Assembly: GCA_002747035.1 (NCBI GenBank)
Contig: PDRZ01000014.1
Coordinates: forward strand, 186,001 to 250,000
Source of the DNA: Rhodobacterales bacterium
GTDB lineage: Bacteria; Pseudomonadota; Alphaproteobacteria; Rhodobacterales; Rhodobacteraceae
Direction: 5' to 3'
Length of the DNA stretch: 64,000 nt
Made by a program: the position numbers and the translations under genes. Positions 9,601 to 17,467 of the stretch are shown piece by piece. The notes beneath the pieces are model-generated. The model saw only the letters and a list, made by a program, of their open reading frames with translations, ran no database searches and was not told the origin of the DNA. Every line of letters starts with the position of its first letter. Within the stretch, counting starts at the first letter, position 1.

Positions 9601-9663
9601 GCTAAACGATAGCTGCCTGGACCGGTTCACCAACCGGCCGCCTTTTGCCAGACGCGTGCTCAT
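6643..9663 (-). CDS. soxA: Sarcosine oxidase, alpha subunit
   Basis: A 1006-residue cytoplasmic subunit. An N-terminal 2Fe-2S-ferredoxin-like fold region (GYEGDSLAAALLAND) is followed by a NAD-binding Rossmann motif (VVVIGGGIAGLTAARAAARA, about residue 170) and a C-terminal GcvT-like domain that binds tetrahydrofolate (for example GFIMIGDETDGTVIPQDLG). The heterotetramer oxidises sarcosine to glycine and passes the methyl carbon to THF as 5,10-methylene-THF, making H2O2. MSTRLAKGGRLVNR at 9663 was chosen; GGAGGGAATTCGC precedes it and its ATG overlaps the soxD stop by 4 bp (ATGA). Confidence 0.95.
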   Translation of the reverse strand: MSTRLAKGGRLVNRSRQLSFSFNGKQMTGYEGDSLAAALLANDQMMIGRSFKYHRPRGVVASGAEEPNGLVGLGTGARFEPNQRVTTTELFDGLSCSSQNHWPSLEFDIGAVNNKMARFLPAGFYYKTFMFPKFAWKHVFEPIVRQSAGLGKVPQDRDQDTYEHYYAFFDVVVIGGGIAGLTAARAAARAGARVLIMEQTPHWGGRAPVDGLVDGAEVDGLPVDRFVDGIVSELETMDNVTLRNRMMGAGVYDHGYVLGYERLRDHCPEVAGPRHRLWRVRAGQIITATGAIERPLSFAGNDIPGVLLAGALRDYLVDYGVSLGDRVVVVTNNDDAYRTAIAVKNAGLVVPVILDARIGGGGALADQARAMGIRVETGKAIAKVHGTSRVTGVAVCAQAGEGAVLEEIRCDAVAMSGGWSPVVHLWSHCGGKLIWDEAQAHFRPDGDNPPLGADGNGFVLPAGGANGAMDLCVALADADYAGHRAARRLGYSPASAAPVAEQGDEAPMEPVWLMPQGAGPKLKMKAWLDYQNDVKVSDVQLAAREGYESVEHTKRYTTLGMATDQGKLSNINGLATLAGALGSEIPQVGTTTFRPPYTPISFGSIAGEARGDVFQPLRKTPIHEWNTENGAFYEPVGQWRRPYCYQQPGESVHDAVTREVNAVRESLGMLDASTLGKIVVKGPDAGRFLDMLYTNMMSTLKPGKCRYGLMCTENGFLTDDGVVARIDEETFLCHTTTGGAERIHGHMEEWLQTEWWDWKVYTANVTEQWAQIALVGPNARKVLEKLTEQDVSGEGFPFMTWVDLTLGGIVTRTYRISFSGELSYEIAVPAGQGQALWDLLREAGAEFGATPYGTEALHILRAEKGFIMIGDETDGTVIPQDLGLNWAISKKKEDYLGKRAQARDHMTDPKRWKLVGLLTTDGSTLPDGAYAVAEGTNANGQRNTQGRVTSTYHSPTLDRGIAMGLVLHGPDRMGEIIEFPKVDGTIVKAKIVDPVFYDKDGEKQNV

Positions 9664-9989
9664 GCGAATTCCCTCCAGCTCCAACCGGGCCGTTTGGCCG
9701 TAATGGCATCCTTGATATCCTGAGGTGGCTCAAGGGTCTGGGCGCTATAGGACCCAAACACCTCCAACGTCATGGTACAGCGCGCCACGTGGAACCACTT
9801 GCCACACCCGTTGGCATGGCGCCAACGCTCGAAATGCACCCCTTTGGGGTTTTCGCGCATGAACAGGTAGTTTTCGAAATCCCCGTCCGATGACCCGGGA
9901 CCAAAACGTTTCAGATGCGCCTCGCCCCCCGCGTGAAATTCCGTTTCTTCGCCTTTGACCCCACAAACAGGGCATGTCAGGATCAACAT
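9660..9989 (-). CDS. soxD: Sarcosine oxidase, delta subunit
   Basis: A 109-residue zinc-binding subunit: CPVCG near the N-terminus, then FHAGGEAH, and later HANGCGKWFHVARCTMT. This is the conserved Cys/His set of SoxD. It is part of the heterotetrameric sarcosine oxidase. The ATG at 9989 has GGAGCGGCGAC upstream, and the stop overlaps soxA. Unusually, soxD is separated from soxB by 325 bp that carry an opposing ORF and two hairpins, so it probably needs its own promoter or read-through. Confidence 0.94.
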   Translation of the reverse strand: MLILTCPVCGVKGEETEFHAGGEAHLKRFGPGSSDGDFENYLFMRENPKGVHFERWRHANGCGKWFHVARCTMTLEVFGSYSAQTLEPPQDIKDAITAKRPGWSWREFA

Positions 9990-10036
9990 GTCGCCGCTCC
10001 GTTAATTTGTGAAACACCACACCCCATATGCGGGGC

Positions 10037-10228
10037 ATGAGCACGTTTCTGATCATTTCCATCGCCATACCGGTCATTGCCGGTCTTGTCTTTGCCACCC
10101 TCGAACTGATGGGGGCCGGGCTGTTTCGTCAACGCTGCCCGATCAAACCTGAACGCCGCAAAGAGACCAAACGCCAGCGCCTCGCCAACCCCTTTCGCAA
10201 GCCGATGCTGTTTGGCGATAGGGGCTGA
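10037..10228 (+). CDS. Small membrane protein, opposite to the sox genes
   Basis: A 63-residue frame beginning MSTFLIISIAIPVIAGLVFA, one clear transmembrane helix followed by a basic tail (PERRKETKRQR). Codon third positions are strongly G/C biased like the neighbours, which argues for real coding. An upstream in-frame ATG at 10028 is possible; the ribosome-binding site is weak for both. It lies between soxB and soxD on the opposite strand and ends 9 bp before a double hairpin. Family unknown. Confidence 0.5.
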   Translation: MSTFLIISIAIPVIAGLVFATLELMGAGLFRQRCPIKPERRKETKRQRLANPFRKPMLFGDRG

Positions 10229-10237
10229 GGCTGGGAC

Positions 10238-10284
10238 AAGAATTTTATCGTAAAATTCTTGGCAAATTTCGCGAGCGAAATTTG
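10238..10284. terminator. Two adjacent perfect hairpins between soxB and soxD (possible bidirectional terminator)
   Basis: Hairpin one has 10-bp arms at 10238-10247 and 10251-10260 with loop TCG. Hairpin two has 10-bp arms at 10263-10272 and 10275-10284 with loop GA. Both are A/T-rich and close to symmetric, so either strand could form them. They sit where soxB and the opposing small ORF converge. Confidence 0.7.
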
Positions 10285-10314
10285 GGGCCCTGTCGGGGTG
10301 AGTCGCGCAGGTCA

Positions 10315-11568
10315 TCAATGTGCCACCCCCGCGGCGACACTTTCGTCGATGAAACGACCCTCGATGAAACGTTCCATGCCAAATTCTGCCGACAGCGGCC
10401 CCGGTTCGCCCGTGGCGATCAATTCCGCCGTGGCCCAGCCGCCCCCCGGGATGGCCTTGAACCCGCCTGTCCCCCAGCCTGCGTTGATGAAACAATTGCC
10501 CAGCGGGGTTTTCCCGATCACCGGCGACCGGTCGCCGGTCACATCCACGATCCCGCCCCATTGGCGCAGCATCTTCAGCCGCGAAACCATCGGAAAGGTT
10601 TCCACCAGCGCCCGCACGGTTTCTTCCACATGGTGGAAACTGCCACGCTGGGTATAGTTGTTGAACCCGTCCGTGCCGCCGCCGATCACCATTTCGCCCT
10701 TGTCCGACTGGCTCATGTAGCCATGCACCGTGTTGGCCATGACCACCACATCCATACAGGGTTTGATCGGCTCGGACACAAGCGCCTGAAGCGCCACGCT
10801 TTCCATCGGCAGCCGGAATCCGGCCATTTCGGCCAGGTGGCCCGAATTCCCGGCCACCACAATGCCCAGCTTGTCACACTCAATCGCGCCCTTGGTGGTG
10901 TCGACCCCGACCACCTTGCCGTTTTCCGAACGCACCCCGGTGACTTCACATTTCTGGATGATGTCCATGCCCATATCGCTGCATGCCCGGGCATATCCCC
11001 AGGCCACCGCGTCATGGCGCCCGGTGCCGCCGCGCGCCTGCCAGAGCCCGCCCAGAACCGGATATCGCGGCCCGTCCAGCGAGATGATCGGCACCAGTTC
11101 CTTGACCCGCTCGGGCCCGATAAATTCGGTCTGCACCCCCTGCAGCGCATTGGCATGTGCCGTGCGTTTGTAGCCCCGCACCTCGTGTTCGGTCTGGGCC
11201 AGCATGATCACGCCACGGGGGCTGAACATGACATTATAGTTCAGATCCTGGGACATGGTTTCGTAAAGCGACCGCGCCTTTTCATAAAGCGCCGCCGACG
11301 GGTCCTGAAGGTAATTCGATCGGATGATAGTGGTGTTGCGGCCCGTATTGCCGCCGCCAAGCCACCCCTTTTCAATAATCGCCACATTGGTGATGCCGAA
11401 ATTCTTGCCCAGGTAGAACGCCGTGGCCAATCCGTGCCCCCCGGCACCCACGATGATGACGTCGTATTTCTTCTTGGGCTCCGGGCTGCGCCATGCGCGC
11501 TCCCATCCTGTGTGGAACCGTGCCGCTTCTCGGGCCACGGCAAAGGCAGAATAGCGTCTCTTGAACAT
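10315..11568 (-). CDS. soxB: Sarcosine oxidase, beta subunit
   Basis: A 417-residue flavoprotein, the usual SoxB length. It starts MFKRRYSAFAVAREAARFHT, has the FAD-binding motif VIIVGAGGHGLATAFYLG (about residues 38-55) and the segment GGTGRHDAVAW, in which His185 corresponds to the histidine that carries covalent FMN in characterised enzymes. GDRSPVIGKTPLGNCFINAGWGTGGFKA near the C-terminus is the family flavin-contact region. It oxidises sarcosine together with SoxD, SoxA and SoxG. The ATG at 11568 was chosen over an upstream start at 11628 by homology to the usual N-terminus. Confidence 0.95.
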   Translation of the reverse strand: MFKRRYSAFAVAREAARFHTGWERAWRSPEPKKKYDVIIVGAGGHGLATAFYLGKNFGITNVAIIEKGWLGGGNTGRNTTIIRSNYLQDPSAALYEKARSLYETMSQDLNYNVMFSPRGVIMLAQTEHEVRGYKRTAHANALQGVQTEFIGPERVKELVPIISLDGPRYPVLGGLWQARGGTGRHDAVAWGYARACSDMGMDIIQKCEVTGVRSENGKVVGVDTTKGAIECDKLGIVVAGNSGHLAEMAGFRLPMESVALQALVSEPIKPCMDVVVMANTVHGYMSQSDKGEMVIGGGTDGFNNYTQRGSFHHVEETVRALVETFPMVSRLKMLRQWGGIVDVTGDRSPVIGKTPLGNCFINAGWGTGGFKAIPGGGWATAELIATGEPGPLSAEFGMERFIEGRFIDESVAAGVAH

Positions 11569-11772
11569 AACTTGACATCCCTCACAGTAGTCGAATCCGC
11601 GGACCGGACCTTGGTTTGGCCGGATCATGTCCTAAATGCCACTTAAAGTCCCCGTTTCCAACCGTCACTTGGGGCTGCAATTGCGACATCGCGCATCGGT
11701 GAGGCATTATACCCTTCCCCCGCAGCGCCAGAGCGCCTAAATGAAACGCAGCAAAAAACGGACGCACGCCCT

Positions 11773-13035
11773 ATGATCTTCTGGATTACAGCCAGCCTTC
11801 TCGCCCTGACCGTCGCCGGCTTTATCGCCATCGCGCTGTTGCGGGGGCGCAACGATGGGGAACACCCCGCCGCCTATGACCTGCGGGTGTATCAGGACCA
11901 GTTGCGCGAAGTGGATCGTGACCTGGCCCGCAACGTGATTGCCCCCGAAGATGCCGACCGGATCCGCGCCGAGGTGGGGCGGCGTGTGCTGGCCGCCGAT
12001 GCCCAGCTGCGCGCGGCAAAATCGGGCGACCATCAACCACAGAACGCGACGCTGATCATGGCCATCCTGACCGGGGTTTTTGTCATCGTCGGCTCCCTTG
12101 GGCTTTATACCGTGCTCGGTCAGCCCGGCGCGCGGGACATGTCGCTGGCCAGCCGCATCGCCGCTTCGGACGCGGCGCTGGCCTCCCGCCCTTCGCAAGC
12201 GGATTTCGAAGCCAAAATGCCGCCCCGGCCCGAACGCACCGCCCCGGACCCGCAACATCAGGAACTGATGGTAAAACTGCGCGCCACCGTGGCACAGCGC
12301 CCCAACGACCTTGAGGGGCTACAACATCTCGCCCGGAACGAGGCCAGCATCGGCAATCTCAAAGCGGCCTATACCGCCCAGCAAAAGGTCATCGCACTCA
12401 AACACGACGCGGCCCGCCCCGAAGACTACATGTTTCTGGCCGATCTGCTGATCAGCGCCGCCAACGGCTATGTGTCCCCCGAGGCGCAACGGGCGCTGGA
12501 TGCCACGCTGCAACAACAGCCGCGCAATGCGGTGGCACGGTACTATTACGGGCTGATGATGATCCAGAATGACCGCCCCGACATTGCCTTTTCCCTCTGG
12601 GACCGGCTGTTGCGGGAAGGCCCCCATGACACGCCCTGGGCCCAGTCAATTCGCGCCAATATCCGCGAACTGGCCTGGCGTGCGGGACAGGCGAAATATG
12701 AACCACCCGCCCCCCCGGCCCCCGCTACGGGCACAGGTCAGAGCACGGGCAGCCTGTCTGGCCCCACCGCCGAAGACATGGCCAACGCCGCCGGACTTTC
12801 GCCCGCAGAACGCCAGGACATGATCCGGGGCATGGTCGGGCAACTGTCCGAACGGCTGGCCACCGAAGGCGGCAGCCCCGAGGAATGGGCCCGCCTGATC
12901 GGCGCGCTTGGGGTGCTGGGAGAGACCGACCGCGCCGGCGCGATCTGGGGCGAAGCACAACAGGTCTTTGCCCAAACGCCCGAGGCGCTGGCGCTGTTGC
13001 GCGCCGCCGCCACCCGGGCCGGGCTGGTCGAATGA
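11773..13035 (+). CDS. ccmI: Cytochrome c biogenesis protein CcmI
   Basis: A 420-residue inner-membrane protein: an N-terminal helix (MIFWITASLLALTVAGFIAI), a short cytoplasmic loop with VYQDQLREVDRDLARNVI, a second helix around residues 96-116, and a periplasmic C-terminal half with TPR-like repeats. CcmI chaperones apocytochrome c to the CcmF/CcmH haem ligation complex. The rest of the ccm genes are not in this window. Its TGA overlaps the ruvX ATG, so the two are translationally coupled. Confidence 0.9.
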   Translation: MIFWITASLLALTVAGFIAIALLRGRNDGEHPAAYDLRVYQDQLREVDRDLARNVIAPEDADRIRAEVGRRVLAADAQLRAAKSGDHQPQNATLIMAILTGVFVIVGSLGLYTVLGQPGARDMSLASRIAASDAALASRPSQADFEAKMPPRPERTAPDPQHQELMVKLRATVAQRPNDLEGLQHLARNEASIGNLKAAYTAQQKVIALKHDAARPEDYMFLADLLISAANGYVSPEAQRALDATLQQQPRNAVARYYYGLMMIQNDRPDIAFSLWDRLLREGPHDTPWAQSIRANIRELAWRAGQAKYEPPAPPAPATGTGQSTGSLSGPTAEDMANAAGLSPAERQDMIRGMVGQLSERLATEGGSPEEWARLIGALGVLGETDRAGAIWGEAQQVFAQTPEALALLRAAATRAGLVE

Positions 13036-13508
13036 TCCTGGACGAAATCGAAAAATTTGCCGCGGCCCTGCCCCCCCATGCGGCGCTGGCCGGGCTGGAT
13101 CTGGGCGACCGTACCATCGGCGTGGCCGTGTCCGACCGGCTGTTGTCGGTGGCCACCCCGCTTGAAACCATCCGGCGCAGAAAATTCGGTGTGGATGCGG
13201 CACGCCTGCTTGAAATCCTGACGGCGCGCGACATTTCGGGCATCGTTCTGGGCCTGCCGCGCAACATGGACGGATCGGAAGGTCCGCGGTGTCAATCGAC
13301 CCGCGCCTTTGCCCGCAACCTCGCGCGGCTGACCGAATTGCCCATCACCTTCTGGGATGAACGCCTGTCCACCGTTGCCGCCGAACGGGCGTTGCTCGAG
13401 GCGGATACGTCGCGAAAACGTCGCGCCGAGGTGATCGACCACGTCGCGGCCTCCTATATCCTTCAGGGGATGCTGGACCGGTTGCGACATGTGAGGGGCG
13501 CGGGATGA
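13032..13508 (+). CDS. ruvX: Putative pre-16S rRNA nuclease / Holliday junction resolvase-like protein (YqgF/RuvX)
   Basis: A 158-residue RNase H-fold protein. Catalytic-site segments visible are GLDLGDRTIGVAVSD, VLGLPRNMDGSEG, FWDERLSTVAAE and EVIDHVAASYILQ with the last acidic residue. In E. coli the homologue takes part in processing the 5' end of 16S rRNA. The ATG overlaps the ccmI stop, and the gene ends over the start of the DUF1289 gene. Confidence 0.9.
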   Translation: MILDEIEKFAAALPPHAALAGLDLGDRTIGVAVSDRLLSVATPLETIRRRKFGVDAARLLEILTARDISGIVLGLPRNMDGSEGPRCQSTRAFARNLARLTELPITFWDERLSTVAAERALLEADTSRKRRAEVIDHVAASYILQGMLDRLRHVRGAG

Positions 13509-13756
13509 GCAAAGAAACCGACAAGGTCTGGAAACGCAACGAGGTGGACTCTCCCTGCATCAATATCTGTGTGATCCACCCCAAGGCGCGGATTTGCACG
13601 GGGTGCTTTCGCAGCATCGAGGAAATCACCGCATGGTCGAAACTGTCCCCCGAAGACCGCGCCGGGATCATGGCCGACCTGCCGGGCCGGGCCGCGTCGC
13701 TGCGCCAACGCCGTGGCGGGCGCGCGGCGCGCCTGTCCCGCTCGGACGACGACTGA
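13505..13756 (+). CDS. DUF1289 protein, small zinc-finger-like
   Basis: An 83-residue protein. SPCINICVIHPKARICTGC followed by FRS gives the family cysteine pattern (C-x3-C, then C-x2-C), probably a metal site. The function of DUF1289 is unknown. Its ATG overlaps the ruvX stop (ATGA), making it the third gene of the ccmI-ruvX operon. Confidence 0.88.
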   Translation: MSKETDKVWKRNEVDSPCINICVIHPKARICTGCFRSIEEITAWSKLSPEDRAGIMADLPGRAASLRQRRGGRAARLSRSDDD

Positions 13757-14075
13757 GCCTTCTGCTCGTTTTGCTTTGGGATGCCCGGGCGCTGGGGGGC
13801 ACTGGTTTGCCGCCCCATAGGTTCTGCCCCCTCGCCCCGGGGCGCTCCCGCCCGTCCGTCCTGCATCACAGATGCAGACCGTCCCGTTGGGCCCGGTCTG
13901 TGGTCTGGGATCAGGCTTTGCCGTTGCGGTTCTGCCGCCTACTGCGCGCCTTTGGTTAAGATTTGCCGGATTGGGCCGAGGGCACCCCGCCGATGCCGCC
14001 CCGGTGCCGTAAAGATGCGCAAAAATCACCCCCCGATTCGGCAGGGTCTGGCCAGAGGTTAATCCCGGCGGTCGG

Positions 14076-14674
14076 CCGGGGACGACATCGGTCTCAACGA
14101 TCAAAATGTTCCGTTCATGGAACGACGTGATGTCAGGAGAAACCAGCCGCGCCACCTCGACCCTGTCCAGCAACACGTGATGAAGGTCGGTGCCCTGTTG
14201 TCCGGCACCAGAGTCAACGGGCCATACCCCGCGTAACCCATTGGAATATATACGACAAACGACACAATCCTGATTGTGCCTTTTGACTATATGTCTGTGA
14301 TTTTACGCTGATGCTTCGCGGATTTTGGGATCAAAATCCACTCCCGTCAGCTATACGACAAACATGTCCTGCTCGGTTTCAGAACCCCGCATCCCCAGGG
14401 TGTGATCCGGGTCAACCCATGTGCCGGTTGTTCCGTCCGTTTCACCACCAAATGCTGTATCTCCGATTACCATAACCACAAGATCGTCGCCGTCTCCGCC
14501 TCTTGCATCAATCAAGCCAAGCGCGTCGGGCACATGAAACACGTCGGGCCCATCGCCCGGGATTTTGGGTGTCTTCGCCGCATTGTGAGAGGACACGCCC
14601 ATATCGGACTCGTCCCCGCCAAACACAACCCCAACAGCGGCGAGACCCGGCAAAACCAACAGGTCGATCATCAT
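14076..14674 (-). pseudogene. Broken RTX-like calcium-binding protein gene, interrupted by dispersed repeat A
   Basis: On the minus strand a frame starting MMIDLLVLPGLAAVGVVFGG (hydrophobic start then GGDESD) runs through the RTX-like ARGGDGDD to EQDMFVV and stops at a TAG lying inside the repeat. If the 103 bp between the direct repeats are removed, the frame continues as VYIPMGYAGYGPLTLVPDN. A one-base shift then gives TDLHHVLLDRVEVARL and ITSFHERNILIVE, the pattern that ends many short Rhodobacteraceae RTX-like proteins. So the gene has two lesions, an insertion and a frameshift. Family assignment is by recall of pattern, moderate at best; the 3' limit is approximate. Confidence 0.55.
14261..14356 (+). 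repeat. Dispersed repeat family A, copy 2, flanked by 12-bp direct repeats
   Basis: Nearly identical to 5751-5846. It opens with a 7-bp hairpin (CACAATC, loop CT, GATTGTG) and has the internal 8-bp hairpin with loop GGAT. TATACGACAAAC occurs at 14249-14260 and again at 14352-14363, consistent with a target duplication; because the element itself ends in CTATAC, the true duplication may be only GACAAAC. Confidence 0.85.
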
Positions 14675-14801
14675 CCCCTCCGGCGTCCCACCGTTTGGAT
14701 CAGCTGCGCAGAAACCCATAAATTCGCATATAATTCAAAGCATTAACATGATTGGCATTTCGCAACAAACCACAATGGGCCGCTCCCGAAGCAACCGCAG
14801 A

Positions 14802-15575
14802 TCACGCGGAAACAACACCCAGCCAATCCGCGACACTCCCCGGCATTTCGGGACGGAAATAGGCCATCAGGCGCCCGCTCCCTGCCGCTGCGGTCCAGGG
14901 CGCGATCCCGTGCAGGCACAGGCGATGCAGCAACACCGCCTCACCCGGTTGCGCCACCACTTCCACCCGGCGGCAGGTCTCGAATATCTCGCGACGGGCG
15001 ACCTTGTAAGGTGAGGTGATATCCACCTGCCCCCACCCCGCGCGCGGAACATCCCTTAACGCCCGTAACAGCCGCGCCCGCATCACCCCGACACTGCCCT
15101 CCCACACCACCAGCGGGCTTTGCCCCGGGTATTGCACAGTCAGGGGTAGCCCGAGGATATACCCGTGCAGTTCCCGGATTTTCCGCGCTCTGCCCTCGAT
15201 CCGGATGCCATCCACATGGGCCGCGTCCCGACGCAGGCGATAACGAAACGCCGCCTCACCCTCGCCATCGCGCGGCCTGGGATAACCGGGGAATATGCCG
15301 GATAGCTGGGCCCGGTGGAAAGGCAGCGGGCCGAACAGCGACTGCGCCGCGTCTACTGCGGCCCCATGCAGGGGAACCCCCGCCACAGCCCCGCGCGAAT
15401 CGTTGTCCAGCGCGTCCACGCCGACAAACCAAGTTCCTTCACATTTCAACCACTTACGCCGCTGTTGCGGATCCTGCAACGCGGCCTCGGCCGCCGCCCG
15501 TGCCGCCCTGGCCCATACCGAAATCGCCCGATCAGTTTCAAACCGCAGCCAACCGGTTTCGGCCAGTCCGGCCAT
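14802..15575 (-). CDS. Putative 2-oxoglutarate/Fe(II) oxygenase-like protein
   Basis: A 257-residue soluble protein that I can only place by fold signature. HVDGIR (about residues 128-133) could be the HxD metal pair, HRLCLHGIAPW holds a candidate distal His, and GRLMAYFRPE a candidate 2OG-binding Arg, in the order expected for phytanoyl-CoA-dioxygenase-like enzymes. No substrate can be named. Start ATG 15575 (MAGLAETGW) lies just past the stop of the upstream TSUP gene; a GTG at 15590 overlapping it is an alternative. Transcribed with the TSUP gene. Confidence 0.65.
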   Translation of the reverse strand: MAGLAETGWLRFETDRAISVWARAARAAAEAALQDPQQRRKWLKCEGTWFVGVDALDNDSRGAVAGVPLHGAAVDAAQSLFGPLPFHRAQLSGIFPGYPRPRDGEGEAAFRYRLRRDAAHVDGIRIEGRARKIRELHGYILGLPLTVQYPGQSPLVVWEGSVGVMRARLLRALRDVPRAGWGQVDITSPYKVARREIFETCRRVEVVAQPGEAVLLHRLCLHGIAPWTAAAGSGRLMAYFRPEMPGSVADWLGVVSA

Positions 15576-15580
15576 CCCCG

Positions 15581-16405
15581 TCACCCCCACATCGCCTTGC
15601 GCAGCATGTTCAGCGCCACCAGCATCAGGAACACGGCAAATACCCGTTTCAAGGGTTTGGGGTCCATGGCATGGGCCAGCCGCACCCCCATCGGGGCGGT
15701 GATCAGCGTCATGGCAATAACCAGACCAAATGCCACCAGATTGACCGCCCCAACCGTGAATGGCGGGCGGGTTTCCGGGTCCACCGACAGGAGCAGAAAC
15801 CCGATCACAGACGGCACCGCAATGATCACCCCGAACCCGGCCGCCGTGGCCACGGCGCGGTGAATCGGCGTGTTGTAAAGGCTCATGATCGGGACCCCGA
15901 AACTACCGCCGCCAATCCCCATCAGCACCGACAGAAAGCCAAGTACGGGCGACATCACCGCGCGGCGCCCGCCGCTGGGCATGTCCTGCCCCAACCGCCA
16001 GTCAGACCGTCCAAACCCCATGTAAAGCCCGACGATAATCCCCAAAATACCGAACACCCCCTGCAACGTTGACGAGCGCAGCGAGGACGCCACCAACATG
16101 CCCAGCACGGCCCCGATGACAATGCCCGGGGCCCAACTGCGCAAAATCTCCCAATCCACCGCACCCTTGCGGTTATGGCTGAGAACCGAGCGCACAGAGG
16201 TCACGATGATCGTCGCCAGAGACGTGGCCAGACAGACCTGCATCAACTGTGGGCCATCATAGCCAAGCGTTTGAAAGGCATAGAAAAACGAAGGAACAAG
16301 GACGATGCCACCACCCACGCCCAGTAGCCCGGCCAACACCCCGGCAAAGGCCCCGATAGCCATCAGGGCCGCGCCCATGGTGATCAACAAACTAAGTTCC
16401 GACAT
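15581..16405 (-). CDS. TSUP-family membrane protein (TauE/SafE-like anion exporter)
   Basis: A 274-residue protein with about eight transmembrane helices. The glycine-rich repeats AGLLGVGGGIVLVPSFFY and MGIGGGSFGVPIMSLYN are the paired signature of the TSUP/TauE-SafE family, which moves sulfur- or carbon-containing anions such as sulfite or sulfoacetate across the inner membrane. The substrate is not determined. GGGGAGAGCAC precedes the ATG. Although soeABC is in the same window, they are 24 kb apart, so a link to sulfite export is only a thought. Confidence 0.88.
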   Translation of the reverse strand: MSELSLLITMGAALMAIGAFAGVLAGLLGVGGGIVLVPSFFYAFQTLGYDGPQLMQVCLATSLATIIVTSVRSVLSHNRKGAVDWEILRSWAPGIVIGAVLGMLVASSLRSSTLQGVFGILGIIVGLYMGFGRSDWRLGQDMPSGGRRAVMSPVLGFLSVLMGIGGGSFGVPIMSLYNTPIHRAVATAAGFGVIIAVPSVIGFLLLSVDPETRPPFTVGAVNLVAFGLVIAMTLITAPMGVRLAHAMDPKPLKRVFAVFLMLVALNMLRKAMWG

Positions 16406-16432
16406 GTGCTCTCCCCGCGTTGCGGGCTGAAC

Positions 16433-17467
16433 CTAACCCGCCTTAACGCGGGGTTCCAGTGCAACCTGAGCCAGCGCCTGTTCGACCAGCTCGGGTCCGG
16501 CCCCGGGCTTGTGCGCCCCTTCCGACAGAACGCGCCGCCATTGCCGCGCGCCGGGTCGCCCCGCAAACAGGCCCAGCATGTGGCGTGTCACCTGCCCCAG
16601 CCGACCTCCCCCCGAAAGATGTGCCTCGATATAAGGCAGCATGACCTGCACCGCCTCTTCGGGGCGGCTATCTTCGCCCTCTCCGAAAATCACGCGATCC
16701 GCAGCACACAGGATATCAGCAGGCTGATGATAGGCCGCGCGCCCGATCATCACCCCATCAAGCCCGGCCTCCAGAAAACTCCGGGCTTGTTCCAGCGATG
16801 TAATCCCCCCGTTGACCGACAGGTGCAGCCCGTTGAACAGGCCGCGCATCCGTTGAACCAACTCGTAATCCAATGGCGGTATATCCCTGTTTTCCTTGGG
16901 AGAAAGCCCCTCGAGCCACGCTTTGCGGGCATGAACTGTGAACCGCCCGACCCCCGCTGCTCCAACACGGGAAAGGAACTCGGGCAGAACCTCCTCCGGG
17001 GTCTGATCATCAACACCAATGCGGCATTTTACCGTCACTTCCACGTCCACCGCGTCGATCATCGCCGCACAGCACTCCGCGACCAGACCGGGGTTTTTCA
17101 TCAACACCGCGCCAAACGTGCCCGATTGCACCCGGTCACTGGGACAGCCCACATTCAGGTTGATCTCGTCATATCCTGCCGCTGCGCCCAATTTCGCGGC
17201 CCGAGCCAGCTCGACCGGATCCGAGCCCCCGAGTTGGAGCGCCACCGGATGCTCCTGGGCATTGAATTCCAAAAGATGCAGCGCGCCCCCCCGTACCAAA
17301 GCAGGGGCCGTCACCATTTCGGTATAAAGCAAGGTCTGGCGGCTCAACAGCCGATGCAAATACCGACAATGCCGGTCCGTCCAGTCCATCATCGGGGCCA
17401 CGGAAAGACGCGCAGCCCGCTGAACATCGGAAAACCCTGACTTTTCTTGGCTTTTTGGATCACCCAT
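16433..17467 (-). CDS. dusA: tRNA-dihydrouridine(20/20a) synthase DusA
   Basis: A 344-residue FMN enzyme that reduces uridine to dihydrouridine in the tRNA D-loop. SVAPMMDWTDRHCRYLHRLL at the N-terminus is specific for the DusA branch, and NVGCPSDRVQSG carries the catalytic Cys. GRAAYHQP lies in the C-terminal helical part. MGDPKSQEKSGF at 17467 was taken as start, with GGAAAG upstream; the frame is open further to 17623. The TSUP gene lies 27 bp downstream on the same strand. Confidence 0.92.
   Translation of the reverse strand: MGDPKSQEKSGFSDVQRAARLSVAPMMDWTDRHCRYLHRLLSRQTLLYTEMVTAPALVRGGALHLLEFNAQEHPVALQLGGSDPVELARAAKLGAAAGYDEINLNVGCPSDRVQSGTFGAVLMKNPGLVAECCAAMIDAVDVEVTVKCRIGVDDQTPEEVLPEFLSRVGAAGVGRFTVHARKAWLEGLSPKENRDIPPLDYELVQRMRGLFNGLHLSVNGGITSLEQARSFLEAGLDGVMIGRAAYHQPADILCAADRVIFGEGEDSRPEEAVQVMLPYIEAHLSGGGRLGQVTRHMLGLFAGRPGARQWRRVLSEGAHKPGAGPELVEQALAQVALEPRVKAG

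Larger units (their letters stand above)
13757..14801. other. Stretch without an intact gene
   Basis: Apart from the pseudogene and repeat described at 14076-14674, nothing credible is seen at 13757-14075 or 14675-14801. Several short frames at 13760-14070 show no family resemblance, and no clear terminator follows the DUF1289 gene. Confidence 0.5.

Noticed and set aside
6643-11568. Reading the sox genes as thiosulfate-oxidation Sox because soeABC is in the same window
   Set aside because: The products are flavoprotein, THF-binding and Zn subunits of sarcosine oxidase; the shared symbol is coincidental.
13781-14062. Plus-strand 93-codon frame after the DUF1289 gene
   Set aside because: Arg/Pro/Cys-rich noise from GC-rich non-coding DNA.
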